Source of the DNA: Flavobacterium hercynium | GTDB lineage: Bacteria > Bacteroidota > Bacteroidia > Flavobacteriales > Flavobacteriaceae | NCBI RefSeq assembly: GCF_002217285.1 | Contig: NZ_MUGW01000036.1 | Location: 1-64,000 of the forward strand | Length of the DNA stretch: 64,000 nucleotides | Direction of reading: 5' to 3' | The notes under the pieces: generated by a model | What the model saw: the letters and a program-made list of their open reading frames with translations, nothing else | Told to the model about the DNA's origin: nothing | Databases searched by the model: none | Part shown: positions 8,744 to 17,750 of the stretch, piece by piece | How the letters are laid out: every line of letters starts with the position of its first letter | How positions within the stretch are numbered: position 1 is the first letter of the stretch | Program-made: the position numbers and the translations under genes

Positions 8744-8892
8744 GAGCTCTAGCCCTGATGGAAAAGGAAAGCCACGAGAAGTAAAACTGCATTTTTTTTT
8801 GGGTTTAAAAAGCGACCAGCGGAAGCTCTTTTAAAGCCTTAAAAAAAGTGGTTTTGCCCAAGTGCTTGTATTGGACAGCAGGAATAGCTTCT
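8744..8892. repeat. Candidate conserved structured intergenic element
   Basis: The element fills most of the gap between guaB and the DUF5723 gene. It opens with AGCTCTAGCCCTGATGGAAA and closes with GGACAGCAGGAATAGCTTC; these ends are partly complementary. The middle contains a T-rich run and internal complementary words. It has no reading frame and its composition is more mixed than the flanks. From memory, strings of the form GCCCTGAT...GGAtAGCAGGA...AGCT recur in Flavobacterium intergenic regions, but I cannot check this here. It abuts the 3' end of the DUF5723 gene, so it could act in that mRNA's tail. Confidence 0.5.
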
Positions 8893-8894
8893 AA

Positions 8895-10304
8895 TTATTT
8901 TTCTGCATCCTGAAAAACAAAATTGAAACCTAATTGAAATGCCATACTATTGGCTTTCGTAACATCTTTGAGTTCTAAAAGATTATTGACCATAGCATAA
9001 ACATTGAATTTACCGACGGTTCCTGAAAATCCCAATCCTATGTTTTTACTCGAAAAGGCATCGACGGTATAGGTTGCTTTTAAATCTAGACCATCTGAAA
9101 TACTCCGTTTGTAATAAGCGGTGAGTGCTGCAAATGGGGTTCTGGGTGTGCTCATGAGAAATAATTGTCCTCCAACGGCATTGGCATATTTTCGTTTTGC
9201 AGAGGTTTTGCAATTACAATCTTCTGATGATCTCGATTCACCAAAGGAATATTGAAGTGATGTGTAGAATTTTGTGGGCCTCCATGTGGTGTATTTATTG
9301 TAGGTTGTGTCACGCGGAATTGCTTTTTCGAAATCGTCGATGATGTTTCCGGGTTCATCGGTTTGGGAGAAATTTGGTTTTACGCCATCATAACGGTATT
9401 GTCCTTTGTAGGTTAGGGTTTCGATGTCTTTGGTCTGATTGATAAATCCTAAATCGACGATACTGGCGGTAAATTGCAGGTTTTCTTTGAAATAATACGT
9501 TATTCCGGCATCGATTCCCAAACCTAAGCTTCCGTCTAAAAAAGTGTTGCGGGCGATATCGCTTGCTATACTTCGATCGTATTCGTCTTTGGTAAAGCTG
9601 GAGATACCAGATGTTTTAAGTTCTAAATGCGAGGCAATTACCTGAGTATAAAGATTGGGTGTTCCTTCGGTTTGTTGTGTCCAGATGAATCCGGAATTTT
9701 TTGTGGATGTTGCATTTGCTCCGCTGGAATACAATTTTGCACGTCCTCCGACTACTAATTTCTTATTGATCTTTTTGTGAAATCCGATATGAAATACAGA
9801 CAATACTTCGGCCTTGACACTTAAGTCGGCTAAATCGAATGATTTTCCGATGTAATTTTGATTACCATACATTGCCAGTATGGCGGGGTCTTTGGGCATG
9901 TACATAAAGAAGTCGAATTCCTGATAAGCACCAAATGAAATGTAAGATTGGCTTTTTTCTCCTCCTATTCTAAATCCGCCTGAAAATAATTCTAGTTGTT
10001 GATTGACCTGTACACGATCATTGTTTGATGTTTTATTGATTACGCTTCGTACTTTATCATTGAAGTCAACGCCATTGTCTGCAAATAAATCATAGGCAGA
10101 AAAACCGCTTGAACCTATATTTGCTGAAATTCCGGAGAGTAACGGAACGCCAAAATAAAAATTATACGAAACATCGGCTCCTGGATTTAGCATAGACGAT
10201 TGTGGAATGCTGGTAAAATTATACAGGATTTCTTTGTTTTGAGCAAAACAAGTGAGCTGAATAGCACTAATCAATACTAGATATACTTTTCTTATTTGTC
10301 TCAT
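8895..10304 (-). CDS. DUF5723-like outer-membrane beta-barrel protein
   Basis: A 469-residue exported protein whose signal peptide ends near CFAQ. After it comes YNFTSIPQSSMLNPGADVSY, the N-terminal hallmark I associate with DUF5723 proteins of Bacteroidota. The rest is an alternating, Gly- and aromatic-rich pattern typical of transmembrane beta-strands. A short cysteine pair (EDCNCK) sits in a probable loop. Function is unknown. Its ATG overlaps the stop of the upstream lipoprotein gene by four bases (ATGA), implying translational coupling and a shared complex or pathway at the outer membrane. Confidence 0.75.
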   Translation of the reverse strand: MRQIRKVYLVLISAIQLTCFAQNKEILYNFTSIPQSSMLNPGADVSYNFYFGVPLLSGISANIGSSGFSAYDLFADNGVDFNDKVRSVINKTSNNDRVQVNQQLELFSGGFRIGGEKSQSYISFGAYQEFDFFMYMPKDPAILAMYGNQNYIGKSFDLADLSVKAEVLSVFHIGFHKKINKKLVVGGRAKLYSSGANATSTKNSGFIWTQQTEGTPNLYTQVIASHLELKTSGISSFTKDEYDRSIASDIARNTFLDGSLGLGIDAGITYYFKENLQFTASIVDLGFINQTKDIETLTYKGQYRYDGVKPNFSQTDEPGNIIDDFEKAIPRDTTYNKYTTWRPTKFYTSLQYSFGESRSSEDCNCKTSAKRKYANAVGGQLFLMSTPRTPFAALTAYYKRSISDGLDLKATYTVDAFSSKNIGLGFSGTVGKFNVYAMVNNLLELKDVTKANSMAFQLGFNFVFQDAEK

Positions 10305-10852
10305 TGAATCTCAAAATAAACGGTTCCGCCGGAACGTAATTTTATATTCCCTGTACTATTTTGATCTAGTGGTGTTCCGGGTAACATTCTGACCACGAAA
10401 CCTACTTGTGCGGTTTGCTTAAGAAGATCTAAACGTTGATTTTGAAATACTTCAGTTGGATATTTTATGATATTTGTACTTCCTGAGTTAGCAGGTATAT
10501 CGAACCTAAGAGTTTCTAAAATTTGACTGTTGGCATCTAAAAGCTGAAGATCTACAATAAAGGCACGTGGAATTGTATTTTCGAGTTCAAAATCGATATC
10601 AGTTCTTACGATATTTTCTCTTAGAAATTTTTGTTTAAAGACTTCAAATTCTTTTGCATCAAATGCTATTTCACCTCCTCCTCCGTAACCAAAATCGGAA
10701 ACGGGAAGATCAAAATAGGCAAAATTAGCTACAACAACCGGCTCTAATTTCAGGTCTTTGGTCTGATCAAAATCGAGATCACTCGCGCATGAAAAAAACA
10801 ACGATGCGGCAATTAAAATTCTGAAAATTCTATTACTGGAGTTTATTTTCAT
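10301..10852 (-). CDS. Lipoprotein of unknown function coupled to the DUF5723 barrel
   Basis: A 183-residue predicted lipoprotein. The signal peptide ends in FFSC with lipidation at Cys22, followed by an Asp-rich stretch. A glycine run (YGGGGE) lies near residue 57. The remainder looks like a beta-sandwich, with no catalytic motif that I can see. It is the first gene of a two-gene operon with the barrel protein, sharing ATGA. I do not recognise the family. Confidence 0.8.
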   Translation of the reverse strand: MKINSSNRIFRILIAASLFFSCASDLDFDQTKDLKLEPVVVANFAYFDLPVSDFGYGGGGEIAFDAKEFEVFKQKFLRENIVRTDIDFELENTIPRAFIVDLQLLDANSQILETLRFDIPANSGSTNIIKYPTEVFQNQRLDLLKQTAQVGFVVRMLPGTPLDQNSTGNIKLRSGGTVYFEIQ

Positions 10853-10932
10853 GACTAAATATCTAAAGTATAATAAGATACAACGTCAATAAATCAAAGC
10901 TTATTATGACGCTATACTAAAATTAATACTTT

Positions 10933-11799
10933 TTAGTGATATTTACCAAATAATTTTGAAGCCTCATTATAAGCACTTTCAAAACTAAGCGAGTTGAGTC
11001 CTGTTGTTTTTTTGTTTGATGTAAAGTAGGAAATTAGTTTTTCAGTAGGCATATTTCCGGTTAGTTTGTCGGTTGCCATAGGACAGCCGCCAAACCCCTG
11101 AATAGCACCATCGAATCGAAGGCAGCCGGCTTTTGATGCTGCATCAATTTTTTCGAACCAGCTTGTTGGTGTGGTATGCAAATGCGCACCAAACTCTATT
11201 TGAGGATATTTTGGAATTAAATTTGAAAAAAGATAGGTAATCACTTCTGGTGTAGAACTTCCCACGGTATCTGAAAGCGACAGGATTTTGACCCCCATTG
11301 TAGACAATTTTTCTGTCCACTCGCCTACTATTTCAACATTCCACGGATCACCATACGGATTTCCAAAACCCATTGAAAGGTAGGTCACTACTTCTTTGTC
11401 TTTTTTAGCTGCAATTTCGAGAATCTCTTGTAAGGTAACTAATGATTCTGCAATGGTTTTATGGGTGTTTCGCATCTGAAAATTTTCGGATATCGAAAAT
11501 GGAAAACCTAAATATTGTATGGCTTCGTGCTCTGATGCTGTTGCTGCTCCTTGTGTATTGGCAATAATCGCCAATAGTTTACTGGTAGTTTGCGAAAGAT
11601 CTAATTCAGCCAAAACCTCGGCTGTGTCCTGCATTTGAGGAATTGCTTTGGGTGAGACAAAACTTCCAACATCGATGGTATCAAATCCTACTCTAAGCAA
11701 AGCCTGGATGTACGAAACCTTGTTTTTAGTCGGAATAAAAGTTTTGATACCTTGCATGGCATCACGTGGACATTCGATAATTTTGATTTCTTTACTCAA
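10933..11799 (-). CDS. Hydroxymethylglutaryl-CoA lyase
   Basis: It cleaves HMG-CoA to acetyl-CoA and acetoacetate, the last step of leucine degradation. The 288-residue TIM barrel has the substrate and metal motif PRDAMQG (Arg12, Asp13), the metal pair HLH (206-208), and the signature GFGGCPMATDKLTGN with active-site Cys239. Length is normal for bacterial HMG-CoA lyase. The related isopropylmalate and citramalate synthases are larger and lack the GGCP cysteine loop. It sits alone, head-to-head with the SatD gene. Leucine dehydrogenase, the first step of the same pathway, is elsewhere in the window at 20.2-21.3 kb. Confidence 0.95.
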   Translation of the reverse strand: MSKEIKIIECPRDAMQGIKTFIPTKNKVSYIQALLRVGFDTIDVGSFVSPKAIPQMQDTAEVLAELDLSQTTSKLLAIIANTQGAATASEHEAIQYLGFPFSISENFQMRNTHKTIAESLVTLQEILEIAAKKDKEVVTYLSMGFGNPYGDPWNVEIVGEWTEKLSTMGVKILSLSDTVGSSTPEVITYLFSNLIPKYPQIEFGAHLHTTPTSWFEKIDAASKAGCLRFDGAIQGFGGCPMATDKLTGNMPTEKLISYFTSNKKTTGLNSLSFESAYNEASKLFGKYH

Positions 11800-11870
11800 A
11801 GCTTATTCTTTTGTGAAGGCTAAGTTAGTTTCTTTTTTAAAGAAATAAAAGTTATAATTTTCTAAATTAA

Positions 11871-11892
11871 TTATTACACAATAACGTAATAA
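11871..11892. promoter_or_regulatory. Operator-like inverted repeat, site 1 (TTATTAC-N8-GTAATAA)
   Basis: A perfect 7+7 inverted repeat with an 8-base spacer lies in the gap between HMG-CoA lyase and SatD. Site 2 has the same core and spacer with its centre 28 bases away. SatD carries a C-terminal HTH, so autoregulation is the simplest inference. Confidence 0.65.
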
Positions 11893-11899
11893 AAAACAA

Positions 11900-11919
11900 T
11901 ATTACATATAAACGTAATA
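11900..11919. promoter_or_regulatory. Operator-like inverted repeat, site 2 (TATTAC-N8-GTAATA)
   Basis: A perfect 6+6 inverted repeat with an 8-base spacer, ending 15 bases ahead of the -7 element of SatD. A further half-site GTAATA overlaps the end of that -7 element at 11942-11947. Confidence 0.65.
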
Positions 11920-11934
11920 ATAATAAAAATTCCT

Positions 11935-11942
11935 TATATTTG
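11935..11942 (+). promoter_or_regulatory. -7 promoter element (TATATTTG) for SatD
   Basis: It matches TAnnTTTG about 39 bases before the SatD ATG and directly downstream of the paired operator-like sites. Confidence 0.65.
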
Positions 11943-11981
11943 TAATAAACTACTTTAATAATTTTTAATTATATTTGAATT

Positions 11982-12596
11982 ATGACTAGCGTAATTACAG
12001 GTGATATCATTGGTTCGAGACAACAAAAGTCCGAACATTGGGTAGAGGGTTTAAAAAAAATCCTGTCTCCGTTTGGTACTACACCAAGCAACTGGGAGGT
12101 TTACAGAGGTGATGAATTTCAAATTGAAATAAAAAATCCTGAAGATGCGTTATTGACTGCTATTTTAATAAAAGCGCATTTAAGAGCCGTAAAATCAGAT
12201 GCGAGAATGAGTATTGGTTTTGGAGATAAAACGTATAATGCGGAAAGAATTTCTGAAAGCAACGGATCTGCCTTTATCAATTCGGGTGAACTTTTTGAAA
12301 CTTTAAAAAAACAAAAAGTGACTTTGGCAATGCGAATGGGCGATGTTGCATTCGACGATACGCTGAACCTGATGTTGCGACTAGCCTTGACTTTTATGGA
12401 CAGCTGGCTAATACAGTCTGCTGAATTTGTTGCTCTTGCTATTGAAAATCCTGATTTATCGCAGGAGGAATTAGGTCAAAAACTGGGCATTAATCAAGCT
12501 GCTGTGAGCAGACGACAAAAGCGGGCTCAATTTGATTTGGTTATGAATTTAGATCGTTATTTTAGAACTCAGATAAAACAACTTACGACATTATGA
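11982..12596 (+). CDS. SatD-family protein with C-terminal HTH
   Basis: A 204-residue cytosolic protein that I place in the SatD family (named after a streptococcal secretion and acid-tolerance locus). The N-terminal motif ITGDIIGSR (5-13) and a second motif YRGDEFQ (41-47) are spaced like the two metal-binding aspartate strands of palm-fold cyclases. This resemblance is my inference and not established. Residues 159-182 (LSQEELGQKLGINQAAVSRR) form a helix-turn-helix. The stop overlaps the start of the DUF3307 gene by four bases. Two ATTAC-N8-GTAAT repeats lie just upstream. A sensor-repressor controlling itself and its membrane partner is a reasonable model, unproven. Confidence 0.8.
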   Translation: MTSVITGDIIGSRQQKSEHWVEGLKKILSPFGTTPSNWEVYRGDEFQIEIKNPEDALLTAILIKAHLRAVKSDARMSIGFGDKTYNAERISESNGSAFINSGELFETLKKQKVTLAMRMGDVAFDDTLNLMLRLALTFMDSWLIQSAEFVALAIENPDLSQEELGQKLGINQAAVSRRQKRAQFDLVMNLDRYFRTQIKQLTTL

Positions 12597-13306
12597 TTTT
12601 ATTTATAAAACTTCTTTTAGCACATTTACTTGGTGATTTTATCTGGCAGCCCAATTCATGGGTTACCGACAAGGAAGTCAAAAAACATAAAAGCATTTAT
12701 TTATACCTTCACATTCTACTTCACGGAACATTAGCAGCAATTCTGGTTAGAGAAATTAAGTTTATACCGTATGCCATTTTAATTGCCGTTACGCATGGCG
12801 CTGTTGATCTTGTAAAACTGAATTTTCAAAAAAGCAAAACAAAACGTACCTGGTTTGTCGTAGACCAGATAGCGCATGTTCTTATTTTAATTGGTATTGT
12901 TTTGCTATATGAAAATAAAGCCGTGAGTTTTTCGTGGATCAACAATCAATTTTGGATTTTACTAACTGGTATTTTACTGATTACGAAACCTACTTCTATC
13001 TTTATTAAAACAATTATCTCGATATGGACTCCTGATAATGAAACAAGCAGCGACGATTCTCTCGCTAGTGCAGGTAACTACATTGGGATACTGGAACGAT
13101 TATTTATTTTCTGCTTTATCCTAATTGGACATTTTGAAGCAATCGGTTTTTTGCTGGGTGCTAAATCTGTTTTTAGATTTGGAGACCTGAAAATAGCCAA
13201 AGACAGAAAACTTACTGAGTATGTTTTAATTGGTACTTTAATAAGTTTTGGAATTGCTATTGCAGTCGGACTTATTGTTCAGGCGCTGCTTTTACAGTTG
13301 CTTTAA
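12593..13306 (+). CDS. DUF3307 integral membrane protein
   Basis: A 237-residue membrane protein with about six hydrophobic segments. The first contains the DUF3307 hallmark [13 protein letters not shown]. Polar residues in helices ([23 protein letters not shown]) suggest a buried histidine/aspartate site. Function is unknown. It is translationally coupled to SatD (ATGA overlap). Its 3' end overlaps the end of the convergent pyrD by 15 bases. Confidence 0.82.
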   Translation: MILFIKLLLAHLLGDFIWQPNSWVTDKEVKKHKSIYLYLHILLHGTLAAILVREIKFIPYAILIAVTHGAVDLVKLNFQKSKTKRTWFVVDQIAHVLILIGIVLLYENKAVSFSWINNQFWILLTGILLITKPTSIFIKTIISIWTPDNETSSDDSLASAGNYIGILERLFIFCFILIGHFEAIGFLLGAKSVFRFGDLKIAKDRKLTEYVLIGTLISFGIAIAVGLIVQALLLQLL

Positions 13307-14326
13307 AATTTCTTTATTAATGGCTTTGATCAAGGCTGGCCCTTCGTAAATAAAACCTGTATACAATTGTACTAAACTTGCTCCTGCATTTAATTTTTCG
13401 ATAGCATCCTCCGCAGTATGAATTCCTCCTACTCCAATAATTGGAAATGCTTTGTTGCTTTTTTCAGATAAAAAACGAATTACTTCTGTAGATCGTTTTG
13501 TTAACGGTTTTCCTGAGAGACCACCCATTTCTGCCTGATTTGGAGATTCTAATCCGTCACGCGAAATGGTTGTATTGGTAGCAATTACTCCTGCAATTTG
13601 AGTTGTTTTTACAATATCGATGATATCCAATAATTGCTCGTCTGTAAGATCCGGAGCGATTTTTAATAAAATTGGTTTTACTTTCTGAGTGCTTGTTTTT
13701 TGCTTTTCTACGTTGGCATCCTGCAATGTCTGCAATAAGGCTGTTAGTGGCTCTTTATCCTGTAATGCTCTTAAATTGGGTGTGTTTGGTGAACTTACGT
13801 TTACCACAAAATAATCTACGTGATCGAACAAAGCATCAAAACAAAGTAAATAATCTTCTACGGCATTTTCGTTTGGCGTAACTTTATTTTTACCAATATT
13901 TCCTCCAATTAATACTCCTGAATTACTCTGCAAACGTCTTACAGCATCAATAACACCTCCGTTATTGAATCCCATTCGGTTTACAATTGCCTGGTCTTCT
14001 TTTAATCTGAACAAACGTTTTTTTGGATTTCCTTCCTGACCTACCGGCGTTACAGTTCCTATTTCGATAAAACCAAATCCAAAGTCTGAAAGCTCTTTGT
14101 ACAACTTAGCGTCTTTATCAAATCCTGCAGCAAGTCCAACCGGATTTTTGAATTTAATTCCGAATACTTCACGCTCTAAACGAGGGTCTTTTACTTCGTA
14201 AACTAATTTAACTATTGATGAAACTCCCGGTATTTTTGAAATGAATTTAAGAAATGAAAAAGTAAAATAATGAACTTTTTCAGGATCAAAACAAAAAAGA
14301 ATCGGACGAATTATCAATTTATACAT
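13292..14326 (-). CDS. pyrD: Dihydroorotate dehydrogenase (quinone), class 2
   Basis: It oxidises dihydroorotate to orotate in pyrimidine synthesis, passing electrons to membrane quinone through FMN. At 344 residues, with an N-terminal membrane-association helix segment ([21 protein letters not shown]), it fits class 2. The active-site loop [14 protein letters not shown] provides the catalytic serine. [11 protein letters not shown] and the C-terminal [13 protein letters not shown] bind FMN phosphate. Its stop codon region overlaps the end of the convergent DUF3307 gene. A TACATTTG promoter lies upstream. Confidence 0.97.
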   Translation of the reverse strand: MYKLIIRPILFCFDPEKVHYFTFSFLKFISKIPGVSSIVKLVYEVKDPRLEREVFGIKFKNPVGLAAGFDKDAKLYKELSDFGFGFIEIGTVTPVGQEGNPKKRLFRLKEDQAIVNRMGFNNGGVIDAVRRLQSNSGVLIGGNIGKNKVTPNENAVEDYLLCFDALFDHVDYFVVNVSSPNTPNLRALQDKEPLTALLQTLQDANVEKQKTSTQKVKPILLKIAPDLTDEQLLDIIDIVKTTQIAGVIATNTTISRDGLESPNQAEMGGLSGKPLTKRSTEVIRFLSEKSNKAFPIIGVGGIHTAEDAIEKLNAGASLVQLYTGFIYEGPALIKAINKEILKQL

Positions 14327-14357
14327 AAAAGTTTTGTGTTGTAGTTGTTATTGCGTG

Positions 14358-14365
14358 CAAATGTA
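14358..14365 (-). promoter_or_regulatory. -7 promoter element (TACATTTG) for pyrD
   Basis: It matches TAnnTTTG on the minus strand about 31 bases ahead of the pyrD ATG. Confidence 0.7.
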
Positions 14366-14499
14366 ATTATTCATACTTTAAAATGCTTCATTTTTACAAA
14401 AAACTGTTTTTTGTGATTTATTTCTCCTCTAAATCAAGAATAAGCTTCTAAATCCTATCCACTGTTTATTACATACTTTTAAACCCCTGAAATATTGTT

Positions 14500-14507
14500 T
14501 ATATTTG
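14500..14507 (+). promoter_or_regulatory. -7 promoter element (TATATTTG) for pepT
   Basis: It matches TAnnTTTG 16 bases before the pepT ATG, giving a very short leader. Confidence 0.7.
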
Positions 14508-14523
14508 CCTAAAAATTAGAAAA

Positions 14524-15801
14524 ATGCAACATATCATAGATCGCTTCATCAGTTATGTAACAATTGATACAGAATCTGACCCAAATTCACAAACTACACC
14601 AAGTACTGCTAAACAATGGAACCTTGCCAATAAATTAGTCGAAGAGCTAAAAGCAATTGGCTTAGACGATGTTACAATCGATGATAAAGCGTATATCATG
14701 GCTACTTTGCCAAGTAATGTGGAACATGAAGTGCCTACAATTGGTTTTGTTTCGCATTTTGATACTTCGCCTGATTTTAGCGGAGCGAATGTAAAACCTC
14801 AGATTGTTGAAAATTACGATGGAAAAGACATTATTCTAAATGCTGAAAAAAATATCGTTTTATCTCCAAGCTATTTCAAAGATTTACTGCAATATAAAGG
14901 GCAAACGATTATTACGACTGACGGAACTACCTTATTAGGTGCCGATGATAAAGCCGGAATTACAGAAATTGTATCGGCAATGGAATATTTAGTTCAGCAT
15001 CCTGAAATTAAACACGGAAAAATCAGAATAGGTTTTACTCCTGATGAAGAAATTGGCCGCGGAGCGCATCATTTTGACGTTGAAAAGTTTGGCGCACAAT
15101 GGGCGTACACGATGGACGGAAGTCAGATTGGTGAATTAGAATATGAAAATTTTAATGCTGCAGGAGCTAAAATTACTTTTAAAGGAAAAAGTGTTCATCC
15201 TGGTTATGCTAAAGGAAAAATGATTAACTCAATGCTGATTGCAAATGAATTTATCAACGAACTTCCAAAAGGCGAAACACCACAGGAAACTAAAGGTTAC
15301 GAAGGTTTCTTTCACGTACACCACTTAACAGGAAGTATCGAAGAAACGGTTTTAGAACTGATTATTAGAGATCACAACAAGATTAAATTCGAAAAGCGAA
15401 AAGACCTAATTGGAAAAATTGCTAAAAAAATAAATAAAAAATTCGCTAAACAATTTGGAGAAGATATTGTAACCACTGAAATAAAAGATCAGTATTACAA
15501 TATGAAGGAAAAAGTGCTTCCGGTAAAACATATTGTTGATATTGCTGAAAAAGCAATGAGAGAATTAAACATTAAACCGATCATTAAGCCTATTCGTGGC
15601 GGTACTGACGGATCTCAATTATCTTTTATGGGATTACCTTGCCCGAATATCTTTGCAGGAGGACACAATTTTCACGGAAAATACGAGTATGTTCCGGCAG
15701 AAAGCATTCAGAAAGCAACTGATGTAATTGTGAAAATCGCTGAATTGACTGCTATACCGGGTATTTTTGATGTAACAGAAAAACCGAAAAGAAAAAAGTA
15801 A
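14524..15801 (+). CDS. pepT: Peptidase T (tripeptide aminopeptidase)
   Basis: A cytosolic M20-family zinc aminopeptidase that releases N-terminal residues from tripeptides. The 425-residue protein has the expected metal ligands: His78 and Asp80 in SHFDTSP, the bridging aspartate in LGADDKAG (about 141), and the catalytic glutamate region DEEIGRG (174-180). The C-terminal half holds the lid/dimerisation domain and GGTDGSQLS. It is slightly longer than E. coli PepT because of a lysine-rich tail (EKPKRKK). It is transcribed alone and ends at a strong terminator. Confidence 0.96.
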   Translation: MQHIIDRFISYVTIDTESDPNSQTTPSTAKQWNLANKLVEELKAIGLDDVTIDDKAYIMATLPSNVEHEVPTIGFVSHFDTSPDFSGANVKPQIVENYDGKDIILNAEKNIVLSPSYFKDLLQYKGQTIITTDGTTLLGADDKAGITEIVSAMEYLVQHPEIKHGKIRIGFTPDEEIGRGAHHFDVEKFGAQWAYTMDGSQIGELEYENFNAAGAKITFKGKSVHPGYAKGKMINSMLIANEFINELPKGETPQETKGYEGFFHVHHLTGSIEETVLELIIRDHNKIKFEKRKDLIGKIAKKINKKFAKQFGEDIVTTEIKDQYYNMKEKVLPVKHIVDIAEKAMRELNIKPIIKPIRGGTDGSQLSFMGLPCPNIFAGGHNFHGKYEYVPAESIQKATDVIVKIAELTAIPGIFDVTEKPKRKK

Positions 15802-15830
15802 GGAATGTAATCTGTCCAAAAATACATTTA

Positions 15831-15869
15831 AAAAAATCCCAAATTCTATTTCAGAATTTGGGATTTTTT
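15831..15869 (+). terminator. Terminator after pepT
   Basis: A 17-pair stem whose core is ATCCCAAATTCT/AGAATTTGGGAT, with a 5-base loop and flanking A and T tracts. A nearly identical hairpin is found at 18657-18693. Confidence 0.9.
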
Positions 15870-16012
15870 ATGCTTATATAATTTGTGCAATTGCTTTTTT
15901 TACTGCGAAATTTGTTGTTAAATTTTAAACTTAACATTTGTTTTGTTTGAGAACAAAAACTTACATTTACGCTCGAAAAAAATAACAAACCTTTTCTTAA
16001 TATCAATATTCA

Positions 16013-16081
16013 AAAGATGTCATCAACCTGACATTAGAAAAATATGGACTAAATGGGAAGGTGATTTTAAAGAAAAAATAA
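16013..16081 (+). pseudogene. Remnant of a paralogue of the 16680 gene
   Basis: Bases 16013-16064 match 16794-16845, inside the next exported-protein gene, at 47 of 52 positions by eye. In frame the fragment reads DVINLTLEKYGLNGKV, compared with DDINLTLEKYGLNGKV in the intact gene, then runs into a stop at 16079. Most differences are at third codon positions, so the copy drifted as coding sequence before it was lost. The remainder of the 15.87-16.11 kb gap shows no other gene. Confidence 0.65.
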
Positions 16082-16114
16082 AAACAATTATAAACCCCTA
16101 AAAAAAATTAAACA

Positions 16115-16555
16115 ATGGAAAAAGAAAAAAGTAAAGCAGGAAGGATAATGCTAATAATAAGTATCATTTTTTTAGCAATAACTTTATACGTTACTTATTA
16201 CAGATATACAAAAATTCAAAGAGCGATTTTTACTACGGGCAAAATTGTTCGTTTTGAAAAGAAAATTGAAGAAAAACGGGAAAATAATAGAACAAAAAAA
16301 ACAACTTTTTATTATCCTGAATTTGAGTTTAAAGATAAAACAGGGCGATTAGTAAATGTAAAATCAAATGCAGGTAAAGGAAATTCTCCTGCTTACAATG
16401 TTGGCGAAGAAATTGAAATTATGTATAGTCCCGACGATAGCAGCGATGCACAAATAAACGATTTTGCAAGTTTATGGTTACCAACTTTTGTCTTAGGTAT
16501 TTTTACTTTAATCTTTTCATTCGTTACTTATATCATAAGAAAAAAAGAACTTTAA
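16115..16555 (+). CDS. DUF3592 membrane protein
   Basis: A 146-residue protein with two transmembrane helices (about 11-30 and 122-142) flanking a soluble domain of about 90 residues. The pattern FTTGKIVRFEKK ... YYPEFEFKDKTGR ... YNVGEEIEIMYSPDDSSDAQI is typical of DUF3592, a beta-rich domain found in many bacteria and of unknown function. A charged linker (EEKRENNRTKKT) may be a loop. It lies between the paralogue remnant and the first YD-like gene. Confidence 0.8.
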   Translation: MEKEKSKAGRIMLIISIIFLAITLYVTYYRYTKIQRAIFTTGKIVRFEKKIEEKRENNRTKKTTFYYPEFEFKDKTGRLVNVKSNAGKGNSPAYNVGEEIEIMYSPDDSSDAQINDFASLWLPTFVLGIFTLIFSFVTYIIRKKEL

Positions 16556-16679
16556 TAGTTCTTTTTTTCTTATCCCTTTTATCCTTAACAGAATTTTCAA
16601 ACCTATATGTTTATCGGATCATGAAATTAAACTATAATTTTTCTATTATTACTTTTAGAAAATCCTTTCATAAAACAGT

Positions 16680-17561
16680 ATGAAGATCACTACCCTATTC
16701 TCATTTCTATTTATCTTTTCATCCCTACAAAGTTTTGCTCAAAGAAGCGAAAACAAAAGTAATCCTAAAACGAAAAATATTTACGAAGTAATTAAAGATG
16801 ATATTAATCTGACATTAGAAAAGTATGGACTAAATGGGAAGGTGAAAACAGTAGAACAAAAAACCCATTCTCTTCCTAAAGATTCTATAATTAATTTTAG
16901 TAATTATGAATTAATCGATCTAAATAAAGAGCACGAATATTCTAACCTTGCGGAAATGGATAATGATTGCAGAGTAACTTTTAATGAAAATGGTTTTCTA
17001 ACAAACAGAATTTCATTTGGAAACAGATTTGGCAGTAAGTCTGTAGTAACAGATGCCTTATTTTATGACAAAAACAATCAACTTATTATTAGTAAAAATA
17101 ATTTACTAGGCGATGATTTTTCATTTTCTGGCGACATAAAATTTGAGTATACTAAAACCGGACATCTTATTAAGCAACATGTAAAAAAGCAGGTATGGCT
17201 TTACAGTTATTTTGAAGATAAAAATCAGGTAAAAATTCTGCATCATGAAGATAATGAGTTCTGGTACGAGAATTTATATACTTATAATCAATTAGGACAA
17301 AAAATTGAAACTTTAAGGTATAAAAAGGACAAAACTATAGAAAGCCGTATCGTATATGAATATGATGATCAAGGAGAAATAGCAAAAGAGATACTCTTTA
17401 ATCCTGATGGTACATCTCAAGAATATTACAAGCACAAGTACGACCAAAACATAAAGGTTTATCAACAACTTGACAAAAATCAGAATTGCATAACAAGGAT
17501 TACAATTAACCCAAAATACACACCAACTATCAGAATAAGGAAAATTGAATATTATCAATAA
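16680..17561 (+). CDS. Exported YD/RHS-like repeat protein
   Basis: A 293-residue protein with a Sec signal peptide ending at SFAQ. The mature part has several short beta-hairpin units of the YEYDDQGEIAKE / YTYNQLGQKIET type, as in YD (RHS-like) repeats. It carries no toxin or core domain. A remnant of a close paralogue lies 0.7 kb upstream, and a related lipoprotein gene follows. Function is unknown; a surface or periplasmic binding role is possible but not shown. Confidence 0.75.
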   Translation: MKITTLFSFLFIFSSLQSFAQRSENKSNPKTKNIYEVIKDDINLTLEKYGLNGKVKTVEQKTHSLPKDSIINFSNYELIDLNKEHEYSNLAEMDNDCRVTFNENGFLTNRISFGNRFGSKSVVTDALFYDKNNQLIISKNNLLGDDFSFSGDIKFEYTKTGHLIKQHVKKQVWLYSYFEDKNQVKILHHEDNEFWYENLYTYNQLGQKIETLRYKKDKTIESRIVYEYDDQGEIAKEILFNPDGTSQEYYKHKYDQNIKVYQQLDKNQNCITRITINPKYTPTIRIRKIEYYQ

Positions 17562-17750
17562 AACTAAAAAAGAAAAAACTATGATCATTTAAATACTCTT
17601 TATCTAAGTGCTAATGTTGAATAACATCAATCAGAATCCTTTTCGAAAAATGTTATTAAAAATCATCAATCAAAAAGCTCAAAACAATTAGAAATAATAC
17701 ATTAAACAAAAGTACACACCAAACAAAACCAATATATAATCAATACCTTA

